From assembly GCA_009768925.2 (NCBI GenBank), contig VHIT02000049.1:62001-126000 (forward strand): DNA of 64,000 nt, written 5' to 3'. Below, piece by piece: positions 21,547 through 31,630 of this stretch. Below the pieces are notes generated by a model, which saw only the letters and a program-made list of their open reading frames with translations, made no database searches and was not told the origin of the DNA. Origin of the DNA: Cryptosporidium bovis. Lineage: Eukaryota; Apicomplexa; Conoidasida; Eucoccidiorida; Cryptosporidiidae. The translations under genes were made by a program, and so were the position numbers. Numbering within the stretch: the stretch's first letter is position 1; each line of letters starts with the position of its first letter.

Positions 21547-22025
21547 TTTCTTGAAAGTTTACCTACTTTTTTTTCTTTTTTTAGTTACCAAACTGCTTAA
21601 TTTCAACTTTTAAATTTACTACTTTCTTATCTTTTTGTATAGATACCGCATTAGTGAGACAGGTACTATATGACTTATATTTCTTTAATGCCGGTATATC
21701 CAAACCCATAATTTTTTCCAGAAAGAACGCCATTATACTATTTTTTAATTTCATTAATCCATCATGCATGCCTCTCAACCACCTTTGTCCTCCTCTCCGA
21801 CTTCAAAGCGTTTTTTGTTTCTCCCTGAGGTCGACTTTTAATCCCTCCCAAAGCGACAAATTCCGCCCCTCTCTTCCCCCCCCCCCATATTCCGTTACCA
21901 CAACTATTTTTTGGTTGTATAAATTCAAAAGTGGCGCACGCGCTTAACTTGTTTTATCTGCATATTTGTAAGAAGTCAAGATTCAAATAGGAAATAAGGA
22001 ATATAGAATAGCAAGAAGTAAGAAT
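21547..22025. other. Divergent promoter with CT-rich tract and C11 run
   Basis: Between the Hsp110 start and a small rightward gene. About 21775-21900 is strongly pyrimidine-rich on the plus strand, with an 11-C run at 21876-21886 and TTCCGCCCC at 21861-21869. A 65-codon ORF at 21581-21778 on the Hsp110 strand is out of frame with it and ends 34 bases before its ATG; it could be an upstream ORF. Confidence 0.55.
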
Positions 22026-22398
22026 ATGTTTGTTCTGGGAAGAGATTTGATAGGTAAGTGTTTATTTAATTTAGCCTATTGCGTACTCTTTTATTTCCGC
22101 TACGATATTTACCCTTCACTTTCATCTTAGAATCCCCCCAGAAAAAGCTAATGAAAGAATTATTCTTCAAAATAAGAGCATTGGCAGGTATGTCCCTTAT
22201 TTACAACTAAAAATTAGATACAGTGAATTAGAAAATTACTTCGGAACCGCTGTACAATTATCTTCAAAATATGTATACCGATTCACTGTTACCTACAAAT
22301 ATCTTATTACTTGAATGTTAACTTTCAATAAATTAGTATTTTGGGCAGGCACAAAAATTGTGAGTTTGTTGTTTAGAAGGAACGATGACTCACTTTGA
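22026..22398 (+). CDS. Small three-exon gene, 44-residue unknown protein
   Basis: Exons 22026-22053, 22131-22187 and 22349-22398 give MFVLGRDLIESPQKKLMKEL followed by a Lys/Arg-rich amphipathic segment, 44 residues in all. Intron 1 (77 nt) has a GTAAGT donor and a CT-rich acceptor ending TCTTAG. Intron 2 (161 nt) has a GTATGT donor and a GTTAAC branch-like sequence before GGGCAG. Phase 1 is kept at both joins. An alternative 30-nt second intron would end the protein four residues after exon 2. There is no signal peptide or membrane segment. The family is not recognised. It is divergent from Hsp110 and convergent with RPB10. Confidence 0.5.
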
Positions 22399-22731
22399 CG
22401 GCTATAAATATGACTTGTGTGGGAAAACACTGAAGTTTAATTGACGAATAATTGGTATTATTAGTGAAACATAGATAATGAATAACAGGAATTTAACTAG
22501 GATTTAATAACTCCTACATCTAAATAGTGTAAATACGTCTCTCACCACTTTTTGTAGAGTATAGATATGATCTGTCGTGATGTGTCCATATATAATGACT
22601 CATTTTCATATAAAAGGTATGGTTTTAATATTTGATTAGACAGGAAACAGTGTAAAGAATAATTCTCACTGATAAATTAAATATAACATTATTTAACATA
22701 AGCTTACATAACTTCCTATCAATTTTTTATA
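22399..22731. other. Convergent intergenic region
   Basis: 333 AT-rich bases between the small three-exon gene and RPB10. No gene or motif was seen. Confidence 0.55.
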
Positions 22732-23062
22732 TCATTGAATTGATGATGCTTTCCTTTCATGTATGTTATATGCCATGAGTTTTTCAATTAAATCGGCATG
22801 AGTTAATATCATTCTTCTGCAACAATATCTCCTTAAACCAAGTTTATCTAGAGCTTCACTGTAAGTGTAAAGTGAATGAAATACATCGATATAATAAAAT
22901 ATTCTCCTATTAACACTTGTTTTACCACCTTTTTAGTAACAGGAAAACATTAATAATATTAACTTACCCTTCTGGTACATTATTCTGCAATAAAAGTAGC
23001 CAAGGTTGCCACAAATTACCTATTACTTTTCCACAAGTAAAACAACGAACAGGGATAATCAT
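22732..23062 (-). CDS. RPB10: RNA polymerase subunit RPB10 (RPABC5), two exons
   Basis: The smallest zinc-binding subunit shared by RNA polymerases I, II and III. Exon 1 (23062-22968) encodes [16 protein letters not shown], the invariant N-terminus. Exon 2 (22858-22732) encodes [16 protein letters not shown] and [12 protein letters not shown]. They join in phase over a 109-nt intron with a GTAAGT donor and TTACAG acceptor, giving 73 residues against the usual 65-70. The four zinc ligands are Cys7, Cys10, Cys44 and Cys45. Because of the intron, no long open frame marks this gene; a 97-codon frame on the opposite strand is only its shadow. It is divergent from TRM1. Confidence 0.93.
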
Positions 23063-23405
23063 TATTCTTTACTATCACACTGTCAATACTTCTTTCACTA
23101 TATTCATTTATATTGTTATATATTGGTTCGTTTTTCCAATTTATCTGAATGAAATACTAGATTGTTGTTTCTACTATTTAATCATAAATGGGTGGCGCCA
23201 AAGGCGGTAATTATTATTGTCACATCTAACGTTAAGAAAAAAAAGATTTTATATTAATATTTAAGGAGTGATAATAATACAGGTACTAAACTATATCATT
23301 TCTCACTCATTCTTTATTTTCTGTATAATATCGGCAACATTCATATTACTTTCAATTACCTATTCCCACAGCCAAGAATATACTGTAATTTCAAAACATT
23401 TATAG
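23063..23405. other. Divergent promoter of RPB10 and TRM1
   Basis: 343 bases between two start codons, containing the best palindromic E2F-like element in the window (23193-23200) beside a GGCGG half-site. Confidence 0.6.
23193..23210. promoter_or_regulatory. TGGCGCCA palindrome with adjacent GGCGG half-site
   Basis: Perfect TGGCGCCA at 23193-23200, followed directly by AAGGCGGTAA. It lies 131 bases from the RPB10 ATG and 206 from the TRM1 ATG, so it could serve both. TGGCGCCA-like motifs are known to be common upstream of Cryptosporidium genes and are linked to E2F-type factors. Confidence 0.5.
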
Positions 23406-25220
23406 ATGGAAGAGAATGAAACATTGGAAAATGAGTACATAATTGAAGGAAAAGTAAGAATATATAAAACAAACAATGACGTTTTTTACAATCCAGCTCA
23501 GGTCTTTAACAGAGATCTGTCTATTATTGGAATCAAATCTTTTTTGAATCTTAGAAAGAGAGACATCTCCAGAAAAGATTTGAGAAAGTTCAACAGTTCA
23601 AATATGGTGAAAGATGCCTTCCGAAACGGCACCTCTGAAATTGATGTAAATGTCTCGCATTTAACCACAACTTTATTGGAACCACTAGGAGCATCTGGGC
23701 TTAGATCAATAAGATATTTAAAGGAATTATCTTCTGAAATAGACTACTTAATATGTGGAGATATAGATCCCCTTGCGGTAAATAGAATGAAAGAAAATTT
23801 TGCACTTAATTCAATTCCGGAAGATAAATACACTTGTATTTGTGCAGATGCAAAAAAACTCCTTTCGTTGTCAAGTCCTAATTTGATTAAAGAAATAAGT
23901 TTATTGAAAGAAAATAGTAAAAACAATATTCAGGATGTGTTAGATTCTTTACTTGGAGGTATGACTTCAAAAAATAAGTTAAACAGCGATTCCAGATTTA
24001 CAATAGTAGATATAGATCCATACGGTACATGTGCTCCGTTTATTGATGGTACATTAAATTCATGCGAAGAGGATGGTTTAGCATGTTTTACTGCAACAGA
24101 TATGCCAGTATTATGTGGTAACGTACCGGAGGTTACTTTTTACAGATATGGAGGCAATGCACTAAAAAAGCCATATGGTCACGAAATGTCTTTGCGTCTA
24201 CTACTTAATAGAATTATTACTACTGGAGCAAAGTACCAAAAAAGTGTAATACCACTATTAAGTGCGAGTGTTGATTTTTATATTCGCGTTTTTGTCAAAG
24301 TTAAGACAAGTGCAATGAATTGTAAAAATATTTCAAGTACCACAGGATTTGTACTTCAATGTACACATTGTCCAAGTTTTCATGTTGTAAACTTTGGTGA
24401 AAAATCTAGAGTTTTTAATAAAAATAAAACAAAAAGAAAAAGAGAAAATGGATTTGAGAAAAATGGAAGCATGAAAAACATTGACAATAATGATAATATT
24501 GGTAATATAAATGAAAATCAGACAAATGAGGAAAAAGAATATGATTTATCCCTTGACATTACAGATCAAATAGAAAAAGTTAAATATAAGGTAAATCAAT
24601 TGAATATGGATCTCTATGATAAAAATTATTCCGTTAAATGTAAAGAATGTTTAAACGGAAAATATTGTATAGGTGGGCCAATATATACCGGTAAACTTTA
24701 TGATGATGAGTTTATAGAAGAAATGCTCAATTATTGTAATGAATTTGAAATCAATAGTAAAAATGATACCAACGCACAAGGGTTAACAATGAATAAAAAG
24801 ATTAAAGGCTTACTAATTTCAATAAAAGAAGAACTTAATGATTCTATTTTACACTACCAAATACCTTCTCTCTGTAATTTTCTCGGTATAGAGATGATTA
24901 AACCTATTATTTTTCATTCTGCATTACGTAATTTGGGTTACAAATCTTCGCATTTCCACAGAGATCCTCTTTCATTAAAAACAAATGCTCCAGACAAGGT
25001 AGTTTTGGACATTTTAAGATCTTGGGCATTGTTAAATCCCTCAAAAAAGAACAAAAATTCTTCTTTTTTAAGCACGAAAGTTGAGACGGAAGGGATTACG
25101 TTTGATGTTCACCCGGAAGTTCTTCTAGAAATGAAAGTTAATAATAGTACGCCTCGTTGGCTGCCTAACCCTGAATCAAATTGGGGACCAATTTCTAAAC
25201 CAAAGAAAAAAAAAGAATAA
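23406..25220 (+). CDS. TRM1: tRNA (guanine26-N2)-dimethyltransferase
   Basis: Trm1 adds two methyl groups to guanine 26 of many tRNAs using S-adenosylmethionine. This 604-residue protein carries the family hallmarks: KVRIY.....VFYNPAQVFNRDLSI near residue 15, the SAM-binding LEPLGASGLRSIRYLKEL near residue 95, VDIDPYGT as the catalytic motif, and the FTATDMPVLCG segment. A Cys-rich zinc site (CTHC and CKECLNGKYC) follows, with an Asn/Lys-rich insertion of about 90 residues between its halves. The C-terminus has the expected HSALRNLGYKSSHFHRDP. Single exon. Cytosolic or nuclear location cannot be told from the sequence. Confidence 0.95.
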   Translation: MEENETLENEYIIEGKVRIYKTNNDVFYNPAQVFNRDLSIIGIKSFLNLRKRDISRKDLRKFNSSNMVKDAFRNGTSEIDVNVSHLTTTLLEPLGASGLRSIRYLKELSSEIDYLICGDIDPLAVNRMKENFALNSIPEDKYTCICADAKKLLSLSSPNLIKEISLLKENSKNNIQDVLDSLLGGMTSKNKLNSDSRFTIVDIDPYGTCAPFIDGTLNSCEEDGLACFTATDMPVLCGNVPEVTFYRYGGNALKKPYGHEMSLRLLLNRIITTGAKYQKSVIPLLSASVDFYIRVFVKVKTSAMNCKNISSTTGFVLQCTHCPSFHVVNFGEKSRVFNKNKTKRKRENGFEKNGSMKNIDNNDNIGNINENQTNEEKEYDLSLDITDQIEKVKYKVNQLNMDLYDKNYSVKCKECLNGKYCIGGPIYTGKLYDDEFIEEMLNYCNEFEINSKNDTNAQGLTMNKKIKGLLISIKEELNDSILHYQIPSLCNFLGIEMIKPIIFHSALRNLGYKSSHFHRDPLSLKTNAPDKVVLDILRSWALLNPSKKNKNSSFLSTKVETEGITFDVHPEVLLEMKVNNSTPRWLPNPESNWGPISKPKKKKE

Positions 25221-25406
25221 CATTACGTGAATATCCTATCTTGCTAGCTAAATAGTTTCCTATTATAAAGTTTAGTAATGAATAATATTTTTTTGTTTTA
25301 TCTTATTTAACTGTACAAATTAACACATGACAATTTTGAATTAATTATTTCTATTATTCCGTATGTAAGATTCTACGTTATTGTCCGCTTTTTTTGTTTT
25401 AATGTT

Positions 25407-26594
25407 TTAAATAGGTCTTAAACTGTCCCTAATTCTGTTCATATTAATCCATTCCCTTATTCCATATCTATTTGCTAAATATGGTCTAACGTCGCTTAAA
25501 AATTGAAGTCTGTTGAGCAGAATTAGTACTCGAAGAAGTTCATTATCTTTGGGACACCCATACCAACTGTCTACTGGAATGGCATTATCCAGTTGAAGAG
25601 TATTACTAATTAAAGAATTATCAACAAGAACAGTTCTGTTAAGATTCGCTCCTTTAATTGTTCTCAAATCTTTCATGTATCCCTTGTTATAAACTGTACA
25701 ATTTTCTCTGAAAAGTTTATATTTTATTAAATTTTGATTTGGGTCTATAGAATTTATAACTTGTTCAGCATATTCTCTTGTGCTTGCTGTGAATATACAA
25801 ATATTACCTATTTTTGAAGCACAATCCAAAAACAATTTAAGAAATGGTCTGTAGTATACAGCCCATGGAGTCTCAAATGCAGCTATGTTTACGAGCAAGT
25901 CAGGTTTAATATTACCTCTAATGGGTTCATTTGTACAATGTACCAATGTTTCATCCATGTCCAAAACTATTAATAAATCACCGTGTTCTTTTTTTTCTTT
26001 TTGTGATCTTGATAGTGGAAATCCCCTTAGAAACAAATTTGAATCTTCCTTAAAAGGTTTTACTATGAACGAACTCATATTTTTACATTCTCCATAAATC
26101 ACCCTATCTGGGAATTTTGTACAACATAGGTATTCTATTGCAATTGACATTGCTCGAGATAATATTCTTGGTCTTCCAGTCACTATATTTTCCATAGCCA
26201 CATGAAACGTAAACCCTATTACGTTATTTCTTGTTGGTTTTGATATCAAAAAACAGTAATTTAACAAATTTTCATCGTCTCTAAATGATTTAGGGTTTGT
26301 GTCTAATTGAAGATGCTTCATTATCTCCTTAAATTCTTCCACCTTGTTTAGCAAACTATAACTTGGTATATCATTAATCACCTCTACTTCATCTTCTATT
26401 GTACTTTGGGTATTTTCAATTATACTTATTTTGTCTTCAATTATATTCTCAACTATTTTTGGATTCTTGTCGGTATTTCCTTCTTTTATATCATCGTCAC
26501 ATAGCTTCGTTTTTAGAGGTAATTCTTCATTATTAATATAATCATCTCCATTAAAAGTTCTAACCCTCTTTAGTTTGTATTTAAACGATGCCAT
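25407..26594 (-). CDS. FCP1/SCP-like (NLI-interacting) phosphatase
   Basis: A HAD-superfamily Ser/Thr phosphatase of the kind that dephosphorylates the RNA polymerase II tail (SCP/FCP1) or lipin (Dullard/CTDNEP1). The 395-residue protein has the catalytic DMDETLVH at about 212-219, matching DxDxT/V. It is followed by FTASTREYAEQVI with the second catalytic Thr/Ser, and by LVDNS and the NAIPVDSWYGCPKDNELL motif at the C-terminus. The first 200 residues are unrelated, Asp/Glu/Ile-rich and without a membrane segment, which argues against the Dullard type. The ATG at 26594 was preferred to a TTG one codon earlier. It is convergent with TRM1, with 186 bases between. Confidence 0.88.
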   Translation of the reverse strand: MASFKYKLKRVRTFNGDDYINNEELPLKTKLCDDDIKEGNTDKNPKIVENIIEDKISIIENTQSTIEDEVEVINDIPSYSLLNKVEEFKEIMKHLQLDTNPKSFRDDENLLNYCFLISKPTRNNVIGFTFHVAMENIVTGRPRILSRAMSIAIEYLCCTKFPDRVIYGECKNMSSFIVKPFKEDSNLFLRGFPLSRSQKEKKEHGDLLIVLDMDETLVHCTNEPIRGNIKPDLLVNIAAFETPWAVYYRPFLKLFLDCASKIGNICIFTASTREYAEQVINSIDPNQNLIKYKLFRENCTVYNKGYMKDLRTIKGANLNRTVLVDNSLISNTLQLDNAIPVDSWYGCPKDNELLRVLILLNRLQFLSDVRPYLANRYGIREWINMNRIRDSLRPI

Positions 26595-27742
26595 CAAAAT
26601 TTCCCTACTTAATTATTGCTATTATTTTTTAATTGATATCTAGGGATCAAAATATTATAAAAGTTAAAGCTTAAAACCTAATCACTAAACCCTAAATTAT
26701 TTTTTGCTATTAGTCATAAAACAAAAGACGAAATTATTTTTGTTTTGATTTATGATGCACTTTTATTTAAGGTCCATTTATCAGCACTTTGGGCCAAAAA
26801 TATTTGATAGTTTATTTATTTTTAGAGAAAAAAACATTAATTCATATTAAACGAAGAGTCATTTGTAACTTTTTCACAGGTAGTTCAGTTATGTTCATAT
26901 TTACTTATTCTAATGATGGCATCACTATTTTTAAATTATGAAACACGATCCCAAACCCCCTATATTCAACTAGTGAAAAGAGAAAAAACGGCAATAAGAG
27001 CAATGATATAGATGATGGTGTTAACATACATATATTTTCATTAATAAATAACAAATTTTAATGTTAGACATAAAATTATTTTTGTGGTGTAAGACTGTAA
27101 AAATAATGTATATAAAATAAAAATAGCTAGAAAAAAATGATTAGTCTTATTCTAACCTTTAGTAGTTATAGTAAAACGCAAACAGTGAGTAGTATACTTC
27201 CCCACTATTTACATATTTCCACACATACCATTAGTTCACTTGTATATAAGTAAATGACTGTTATATGAAACCAATATTATTAAAAAGTTCAGGCAGATGT
27301 ACAGAAGTAGACATATATTATTTAATAGCTGCAGATTTTCTATTGTAATTTAGTTAATGGTTAATACGAATACATAATTTTTTAGCCGTTATCACTTCAT
27401 GCACATTTGCAACTTATTTTTAAAGAATATAATATTGCCCTCTTTAATTGTTTCATCCCGCTGCATGTAAGGGGTACCGCCTAAAGTTTCTAATGAGACG
27501 CATACGTTATGCACGAATGTCTGTAATTGACTTGGGAGCAGAAAATATGTAGAAAGTAGTAAAAAAAAGGGAACTGCAAATATTAAATTTATTTAGCGTG
27601 AGTAAAGATATTTACTGGAAAAATACAGACTAATCTGTTTGCATAATTGTTTCATATAGTTTTTGGGTAATTGTTTGTTGAGATCACAAGAAAAAAAATA
27701 TTTAAATGAGAGCGAAGACATAGTGTTTTTTTTTAATACTTG
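26595..27742. other. Divergent intergenic region
   Basis: 1.15 kb of AT-rich DNA between the phosphatase and the kinase-like gene. A 32-codon ORF at 26913-27011 (MMASLFLNYETRSQTPYIQL...) has an unusually mixed composition but no other support. CCGCCTAAAG at 27478 resembles the GGCGG half-sites seen elsewhere. ACTAAACCCTAAA near 26684 is a chance telomere-like string. Confidence 0.5.
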
Positions 27743-29854
27743 ATGGAGCGAGTGAGAGAAAAAGAGAAAATTGGGATAATATTCGGATTTATGGGTTGGT
27801 TGTTTATATGTTTTTTTGCTTTCTTTATTAATGGATTAGTATGTGGATCAGATGTAGATGAAATTTACAAAGAGGAGATTAAAAAAAGTCTCAAGAGGCA
27901 AAAGATGGTTAAGAAACAAGTAATGATTGAACGATCAAAACTTGTTGCTGAAATGGAGATGCTGTTGTGCAATAATAGCAAATTCTCGTTTATAGAATGT
28001 GAATATGGTAGTTCAAATGTTGTTTTGAATTTTGGAGGGATGTTCGGCGTGGGAATATCCGCAATGATCTACCCGACAAATCCGAATTTTAGAATGTATA
28101 AAAACTGCGAGATAGGGACAGATCTATCTTATAAGTGTTTTGAAAAGGATTTATTAACAAATAATGAAGGCATACGTGTTTTTATCAAACGCGAAAATAG
28201 TAAATTAATAACGCAATATAGACATGCGTATTTGGACAAATTACCTATTGCTATCCCAAATAAAATTAGTCACGAATTTAATATAGCATTTTTGATGGAA
28301 AAATATATGGCAAGTTATTTATCAAGTAAAAAAACACTAGGTAACTATATTAGCCCAGATGTTTATACAATAACAACAAAGTGGGGTTCACCAATTGCAG
28401 AATTTGATCGCTTTATATTTATGCAGTTTCTGGAGGGAGTAACTCTGAGTGAATTACTTAGAAAGTTGCGTCAAAGTGAGATTTATCACATGAAAAACAG
28501 TTTCAGGAAAGTTTTAAGAGCATATGGTAACCTGGTTGCTGCTAGGAATACACAAAATAAAAATATTGACTCGATAAAAAGAAGGGAAATGCTATTGAGG
28601 ATAAGTATAAATAACTCAGCTGGAGAAATATTGGGTAGGCTAAGGTATAGATTATCCATTTTGGATCACACTCTTAATTTTCTACAAAGAATTTGGGAAC
28701 AAAATATTTATCATTGTGACTTATGCCATCCTAATATCATGATTTTAGAGGAATATCTAACAGATCCCATTGAAATAACCAAAATTATTAGAGAAGGTCA
28801 AGGATTTCTTATAGATGATGATCAATATATAAATATGATGGAGGTGAATAGCCTTCCTCTAGAAATCACAAAAAGGCTTAATGAGAGGAATGAATCATTG
28901 AGCAAATTTAATTCAGAGAGTGGTTATGAAAATAATTGTCCCAACAATGATACCAAAAATAAAGCAAAACTACAAAGTTATAGTGATAACAAAGAAGATG
29001 AAAATAAGGATAATTCATGTAGCAAATCCAATACACCTGATAATAGCATAACGTTTGGTTCTAATTTAGAAGAAACATTAGACAATGACCCAACAAAATA
29101 TAAAGCTAGTGACACTATTAACTCTAAAAGGAAACGTGGATTGCGTGTTATACGTTTTAAACAAGAAAACTTTAGAATTATTGATTTTTCGTTTGCTGTT
29201 GATTTAACAAAAGAAATGATTAGTTATAAAGGTATGGATAAATATTTTATTGAAACACCATGCAGAATATACAGACCTGACCGTAGAGAAGATATTATTG
29301 AGTTACGTAGATTTGTTGATGAAGTGGTGTATCATGCTTCAAAAACAGAAACTATAATATTAGCAGACACCTGGAGCACTGTTATTGAGGAGCTAATTAA
29401 TGAAAATAGCAGTGTATCATATCATGTTGATAAATTTTTAACTCATGATAAATCTGTAGCTACTCAGGCAAAGCAATTTCTAACTACCATTCAAGTTCTA
29501 CAGAGATTTTTTAAAGAACTAAGAAATAACATATATGGTCCAGAGTGGACTGGATGTTGGGAAAACTTTAATGAGTGGAGGAAACTCAAATTGGTTAATA
29601 AATTCGACCAGATGGAAAGAGAAAAACTTAGGTTTCAATCATCGTGTAACATAAAGGATATGACTATTGCTATACATAAAGCCAGAGAACAAATTCATCA
29701 TCATATAAATAGATTTAAGCAAGGACTTCTCGGAAGCACCCTAATAGATGCATCATCTACAATGGATCACTATTATTCCATTTCAACTGCACCATTATAT
29801 ATTGAGAAAAAACTAAGGGAGATAATAGAAAATAACCTGTTTAAATTGTCATGA
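27743..29854 (+). CDS. Membrane-anchored divergent protein-kinase-fold protein
   Basis: 703 residues. A hydrophobic segment at about 10-32 (IGIIFGFMGWLFICFFAFFI) should act as a signal peptide or anchor, so the rest would lie in the secretory lumen or outside. A remote kinase fold is suggested by a Gly-rich stretch near 98-106, Lys149 in RVFIKREN, a hinge-like FIFMQFLEGVTLSELL, the catalytic loop HCDLCHPN (His324, Asp326, Asn331) and IIDFSF (Asp481) in place of DFG. About 155 residues separate the catalytic loop from IIDFSF, against about 20 usually; most of this is Asn/Asp/Lys/Ser-rich. The catalytic Asp, Asn and metal-binding Asp are kept, so activity is possible. The ATG at 27743 follows a TTG that was not used. 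Confidence 0.6.
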   Translation: MERVREKEKIGIIFGFMGWLFICFFAFFINGLVCGSDVDEIYKEEIKKSLKRQKMVKKQVMIERSKLVAEMEMLLCNNSKFSFIECEYGSSNVVLNFGGMFGVGISAMIYPTNPNFRMYKNCEIGTDLSYKCFEKDLLTNNEGIRVFIKRENSKLITQYRHAYLDKLPIAIPNKISHEFNIAFLMEKYMASYLSSKKTLGNYISPDVYTITTKWGSPIAEFDRFIFMQFLEGVTLSELLRKLRQSEIYHMKNSFRKVLRAYGNLVAARNTQNKNIDSIKRREMLLRISINNSAGEILGRLRYRLSILDHTLNFLQRIWEQNIYHCDLCHPNIMILEEYLTDPIEITKIIREGQGFLIDDDQYINMMEVNSLPLEITKRLNERNESLSKFNSESGYENNCPNNDTKNKAKLQSYSDNKEDENKDNSCSKSNTPDNSITFGSNLEETLDNDPTKYKASDTINSKRKRGLRVIRFKQENFRIIDFSFAVDLTKEMISYKGMDKYFIETPCRIYRPDRREDIIELRRFVDEVVYHASKTETIILADTWSTVIEELINENSSVSYHVDKFLTHDKSVATQAKQFLTTIQVLQRFFKELRNNIYGPEWTGCWENFNEWRKLKLVNKFDQMEREKLRFQSSCNIKDMTIAIHKAREQIHHHINRFKQGLLGSTLIDASSTMDHYYSISTAPLYIEKKLREIIENNLFKLS

Positions 29855-29952
29855 TTTACTACATGAATACATTACATACAAACACAAGTATGCCACACTT
29901 TTCTATTTACAAATCACAAATTTTGTGAAACAACGGAAATTCAAGATATTAA

Positions 29953-30353
29953 TTACCACCCACCTTCACCACTTCCCGGATTATATAGACCGATCCATTT
30001 TAGTTCCTGTTCCCGTTGTCTGGATGTCTAATAGCCTAATCTTCTGGGCATTTAAGCAGGAATAAAGACGGACATTGAGTGGAAACTCAAGTATTCGAAC
30101 TCGTTTGCATTAAATTATTCACAGAACCTTGTGGATACTCTCCATATACACACACACACATACAAACAAACGAACAAGAGATAACTACATGAATTTCAAC
30201 AAGACAATTGCACTGCATTAAAGCAACTTATGAAGAGGGGGGGAGCTAGCGATATCAAACGAGAAGTGGGTAAGATTGAATGAATGGAGGAGATGGTTGT
30301 AATTGAATATATAATACATACACGTACTGGTCCCATTGAGTACACATGTTCAT
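29953..30353 (-). CDS. Tentative small spliced gene with a Gly-rich C-terminus
   Basis: The firmest part is a minus-strand terminal frame ending at 29953-29955 that encodes QREQELKWIGLYNPGSGEGG and a final Trp. It is preceded by acceptor-like AG sites at 30028 and 30020. One in-phase model joins it to a 32-nt first exon (30353-30322, MNMCTQWDQY) with a GTATGT donor, giving 32 residues. The intron would then be 302 nt, longer than others here, which counts against this model. The spacing of 98 bases from the convergent kinase-like gene fits a real 3' end. No family recognised. Confidence 0.28.
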
Positions 30354-30647
30354 GTACTTATTGTCAGAGGAACTAATCTATGCCAGATGTTTTTTAATAT
30401 TTTATTATTAACGACAAATAATTAAAATTCCAGTTTGGGTTTTACCTTACATTTATTTGTAGTTTAGGTGTCTTAATAAACAGGTATATTAAGTATATTA
30501 ATAAGTATATTTTAAATTTGCTTAACATTTATTGTATATTCGGCAGTATTTATTATCACTTTAACTACTTTGTTGATGTGTTAGCGCCTCTTTGTCCACT
30601 ATTTTAACAATTTTGTATGTTCCTATGTATTTTTCATACAATATCTA

Positions 30648-30654
30648 GGCGGGA
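30648..30654 (+). promoter_or_regulatory. E2F-like GGCGGGA upstream of histone H3
   Basis: GGCGGGA stands in AT-rich DNA 198 bases before the H3 ATG. An S-phase gene is a natural target for an E2F-type factor, but binding is inferred. Confidence 0.4.
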
Positions 30655-30833
30655 TTATGTGAAAAAAGTGGATATTTAATAGTGTGGAAAACAAATTCTG
30701 GGCTTATACACCAAGTGTGGTAATACACCGGTGTAAGTGAAAAAATAGAGTGACGTAAAATTCACTTGCCTGCATTTTGTGTCGACAAGGTCACTTAAGA
30801 AAGCTAAAAAAATTTCAAGAGTAACTCAGATAA

Positions 30834-31253
<420 letters not shown>

Positions 31254-31630
31254 ATATAATTGTGCTGGTGGTTATTTGTTGCCGGTTCATCTGGTTGAGG
31301 ATGTGGTCCCTCCGTCATTGATCTCTGAGCATTGTCATAACCTGCTCCTTGAGGATTCTGAAATTGTAAGAGCTTTCTGTCCATCCATTATGTACTAATA
31401 TCCTATTACTAATGGATTTCCCTAATATGCATGCGTTTGCTTGCTCCCCCGGGCGGCACTAGCCGCCATACTTAGTTTAAGCCTCTTAATTTCTAGCTTT
31501 GCTTCTTTTAACTTGTTGGGGCTGGCTGAGCCGGATTGTCCTTTTGGTAGAAACGAAGAGAGTGCAGGGATGATTTGTACGAGTTATTACGGGTCCTAGG
31601 CTACCTAGTCTTGGCCAGTGCGTGACCATC
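31254..31630. other. GC-rich block between H3 and the next gene
   Basis: About 375 bases far richer in G and C than any other intergenic stretch here. It contains a perfect GGCGGC/GCCGCC hairpin (31453-31468) with a four-base loop and GGCT/AGCC pairings near 31523. On the minus strand two frames are open: one starts at an ATG at 31624 (MVTHWPRLGSLG...), the other is open without a start and includes KLKEAKLEIKRLKLS. It may be a structured RNA or a missed exon. No snRNA, SRP or RNase P signature was found. Confidence 0.5.

Noticed and set aside
21581-21778. 65-codon ORF upstream of Hsp110
   Set aside because: Out of frame with Hsp110, no family resemblance, and located in the promoter/leader. 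At most an upstream ORF.
22917-23210. 97-codon plus-strand ORF
   Set aside because: It is the antisense shadow of RPB10 exon 1 and its intron.
26684-26697. ACTAAACCCTAAA-like string resembling telomere or telomerase template
   Set aside because: It is a single short occurrence in ordinary intergenic DNA with no array and no conserved RNA context.
26913-27011. 32-codon plus-strand ORF
   Set aside because: Composition is protein-like but length and context give no support.
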